Shown: positions 62,767-64,000 of the stretch, one piece after another
Position numbering within the stretch: position 1 is the first letter of the stretch
How the letters are laid out: each line of letters begins with the position of its first letter
Assembly (NCBI GenBank): GCA_946811695.1
Contig: OX328123.1
Coordinates: 155,659,580 to 155,723,579, forward strand
Source of the DNA: Gonocerus acuteangulatus
Lineage: Eukaryota > Arthropoda > Insecta > Hemiptera > Coreidae
Direction: 5' to 3'
Length of the DNA: 64,000 bases
The notes under the pieces: generated by a model
What the model was told of the DNA's origin: nothing
Database searches by the model: none
The model's input: only the letters and a program-made list of their open reading frames with translations
Program-made: the position numbers and the translations under genes

Positions 62767-62990
62767 CAACTAGGGGAAAAAATCTATACAAATTATGCAC
62801 ACCAAACGGGTAAAAAAAATAATACATTTGAAAGAAGCCAACCATTGTTGGTACTTCCATAGCTGTGTTAATAAATATTTTAATTGTCACGATAGGATTA
62901 TGTAAGTGAATTATCTCGAGGCCACTGACTCTTAATCCACTTGGGAGGATTATCTGGACGGGATTGGGAAGATAAGGATAGACCTTAGAG

Positions 62991-63639
62991 AGAAACAATT
63001 TGGAAACGGATGCTACAAGATAAATTTAAATTAAATGGATTGAAGAAAGATTGAGCATATTCCAAAAAGTAAATTATGGCGGATGTCTATAAAAGCGTGA
63101 AGGAAATGTAGGAAGCGCCCTGATTGAAAGAGGAAGTCTGGAGTGGATTGGATAAACACCGACAGATTGATTGTATATTGAGTTACATGGCAATTTCAGA
63201 AATCTTTGGCGGATTCAGAGCTAACCTAAGCAGGAGTCAGGAACTGACATTTCCTTTTCCACGAAGGAATCTTTGAACTTGTGTATGTAGTTGTATTTGG
63301 TCTCTGTATTTTTCCTATAAGAAAAGTTGCTAGAAACCAGTGCTAGCCGAACGAAACGGAATGTTTAACAAAATATCTGCAAACTTTTAATGGAAAATGA
63401 TTTTCATGAGTAGTTTGAAAAGTCATTACTTTGGATTAGCTGTAGCTCTATGGTCGTATATAGTTATTTGTAATTACTTCGGTGCTTCCAATTCCGGCAG
63501 AGAAAAAGTCCATTTTAGCTTCAGCCATTTCAGGCTTTACCATGAATACTCAATGCCATTCTATGGATACAGCAACCGTATGCACGTTCTCCACATTTGT
63601 GCATATTTATACAATATATTTAATATTCATTGATAATTA
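62991..63639. other. intron sequence, nothing recognised
   Basis: No gene, SINE or terminal repeat identified. A 78-codon open frame at 63397 shows no family signature. Confidence 0.4.
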
Positions 63640-63815
63640 TTAATTAACTAGCCGTTACCCGGCGTGCCATGCTACACCTACTTTCTGTATCTAGAAAATC
63701 CAAAATAAATTAGAAACCAAAGCCTATTACATTCCCAGGATCAAGGGCTACCTGTCTTCCAACTTTATTCAAAATCGGTCGAACGGTGTGTATGGAACAA
63801 ACATACAGACTCTAC
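63640..63815 (+). repeat. dispersed family R2, copy 3
   Basis: ACTAGCCGTTACCCGGCGTG, CCATGCTACACCTACTTTCT, then CAAAATCGGTCGAACGGTG and ACAAACATACAGAC. Single-unit, truncated copy. Confidence 0.75.
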
Positions 63816-64000
63816 TACTGATCGCTACACTAAACATCGCTCTATATCAATACATACATGTATATATCACCCCTACCATGTCGAAATATCGAAGAAGTAA
63901 AATCTCGTTTTTCACATTCGACACTTTGCTCTTTGATTGTGGGCGATGCGGCTTGTATTAAATTGTCGCAAGTCTAATCTATATAATACCTTACAACATG

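Noticed and set aside
48665..64000. Search for bib exons coding for TM1-4 and the first NPA.
   Set aside because: No minus-strand NPA-like codon series or aquaporin helix was seen. The exons are probably further right or, less likely, in the gap.

Overview
This is a repeat-dense, AT-rich animal nuclear window, almost certainly from an arthropod. It carries the 3' parts of two multi-exon genes with GT-AG introns. Both have clear insect homologues. I cannot name the species from the sequence.

Gene 1 (+ strand, exons at 1549-24444) is deltex, an E3 ubiquitin ligase that regulates Notch. Seven consecutive exons join in one frame (366 codons). They give a Ser/Lys-rich linker, a complete RING-H2 finger and the Deltex C-terminal (DTC) domain. 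The N-terminal WWE part lies left of the window. Gene 2 (- strand, exons at 48664-33296) is big brain (bib), an aquaporin-family neurogenic protein. Five exons join in one frame (453 codons) and give the second half of the channel, including the second NPA motif, plus a long Gln/Tyr-rich cytoplasmic tail. Its N-terminal half (TM1-4, first NPA) was not found and should lie beyond the right edge. The two genes converge tail to tail, with stop codons about 8.9 kb apart, and both act in or near Notch signalling.

Nearly everything else is mobile DNA. The deltex introns hold a fold-back element filled with a 94-bp satellite (about 4.08-6.12 kb), a 701-bp hAT-like element with 5-bp target-site duplications, an antisense LINE with an intact 842-codon reverse transcriptase/RNase H frame (13.4-15.9 kb), an inverted Penelope-like (PLE) composite with a 15-bp target-site duplication (18.08-22.05 kb) that was itself hit by a Helentron/DINE-like element, and a pogo/Tigger-like element that was hit by a tRNA-derived SINE. 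The intergenic stretch and the bib introns hold a piggyBac-like MITE, more SINEs of three tRNA-derived families, hAT-like MITEs, more PLE tails with hammerhead-ribozyme-like motifs, a second pogo-like element, a PIF/Harbinger transposase fragment, an 89-bp satellite running into a 200-N assembly gap, a second Helentron-like element and a 5S-rRNA-derived segment. Long (TA)n arrays and 31-57-nt homopolymers are scattered throughout.

I see no new gene system. The most informative signals are: two PLE ribozyme-like cores with a compensatory base change; Helentron-like termini with exact subterminal inverted repeats and a 3' hairpin; the nested insertions that give relative ages; and the linkage of two Notch-related genes.
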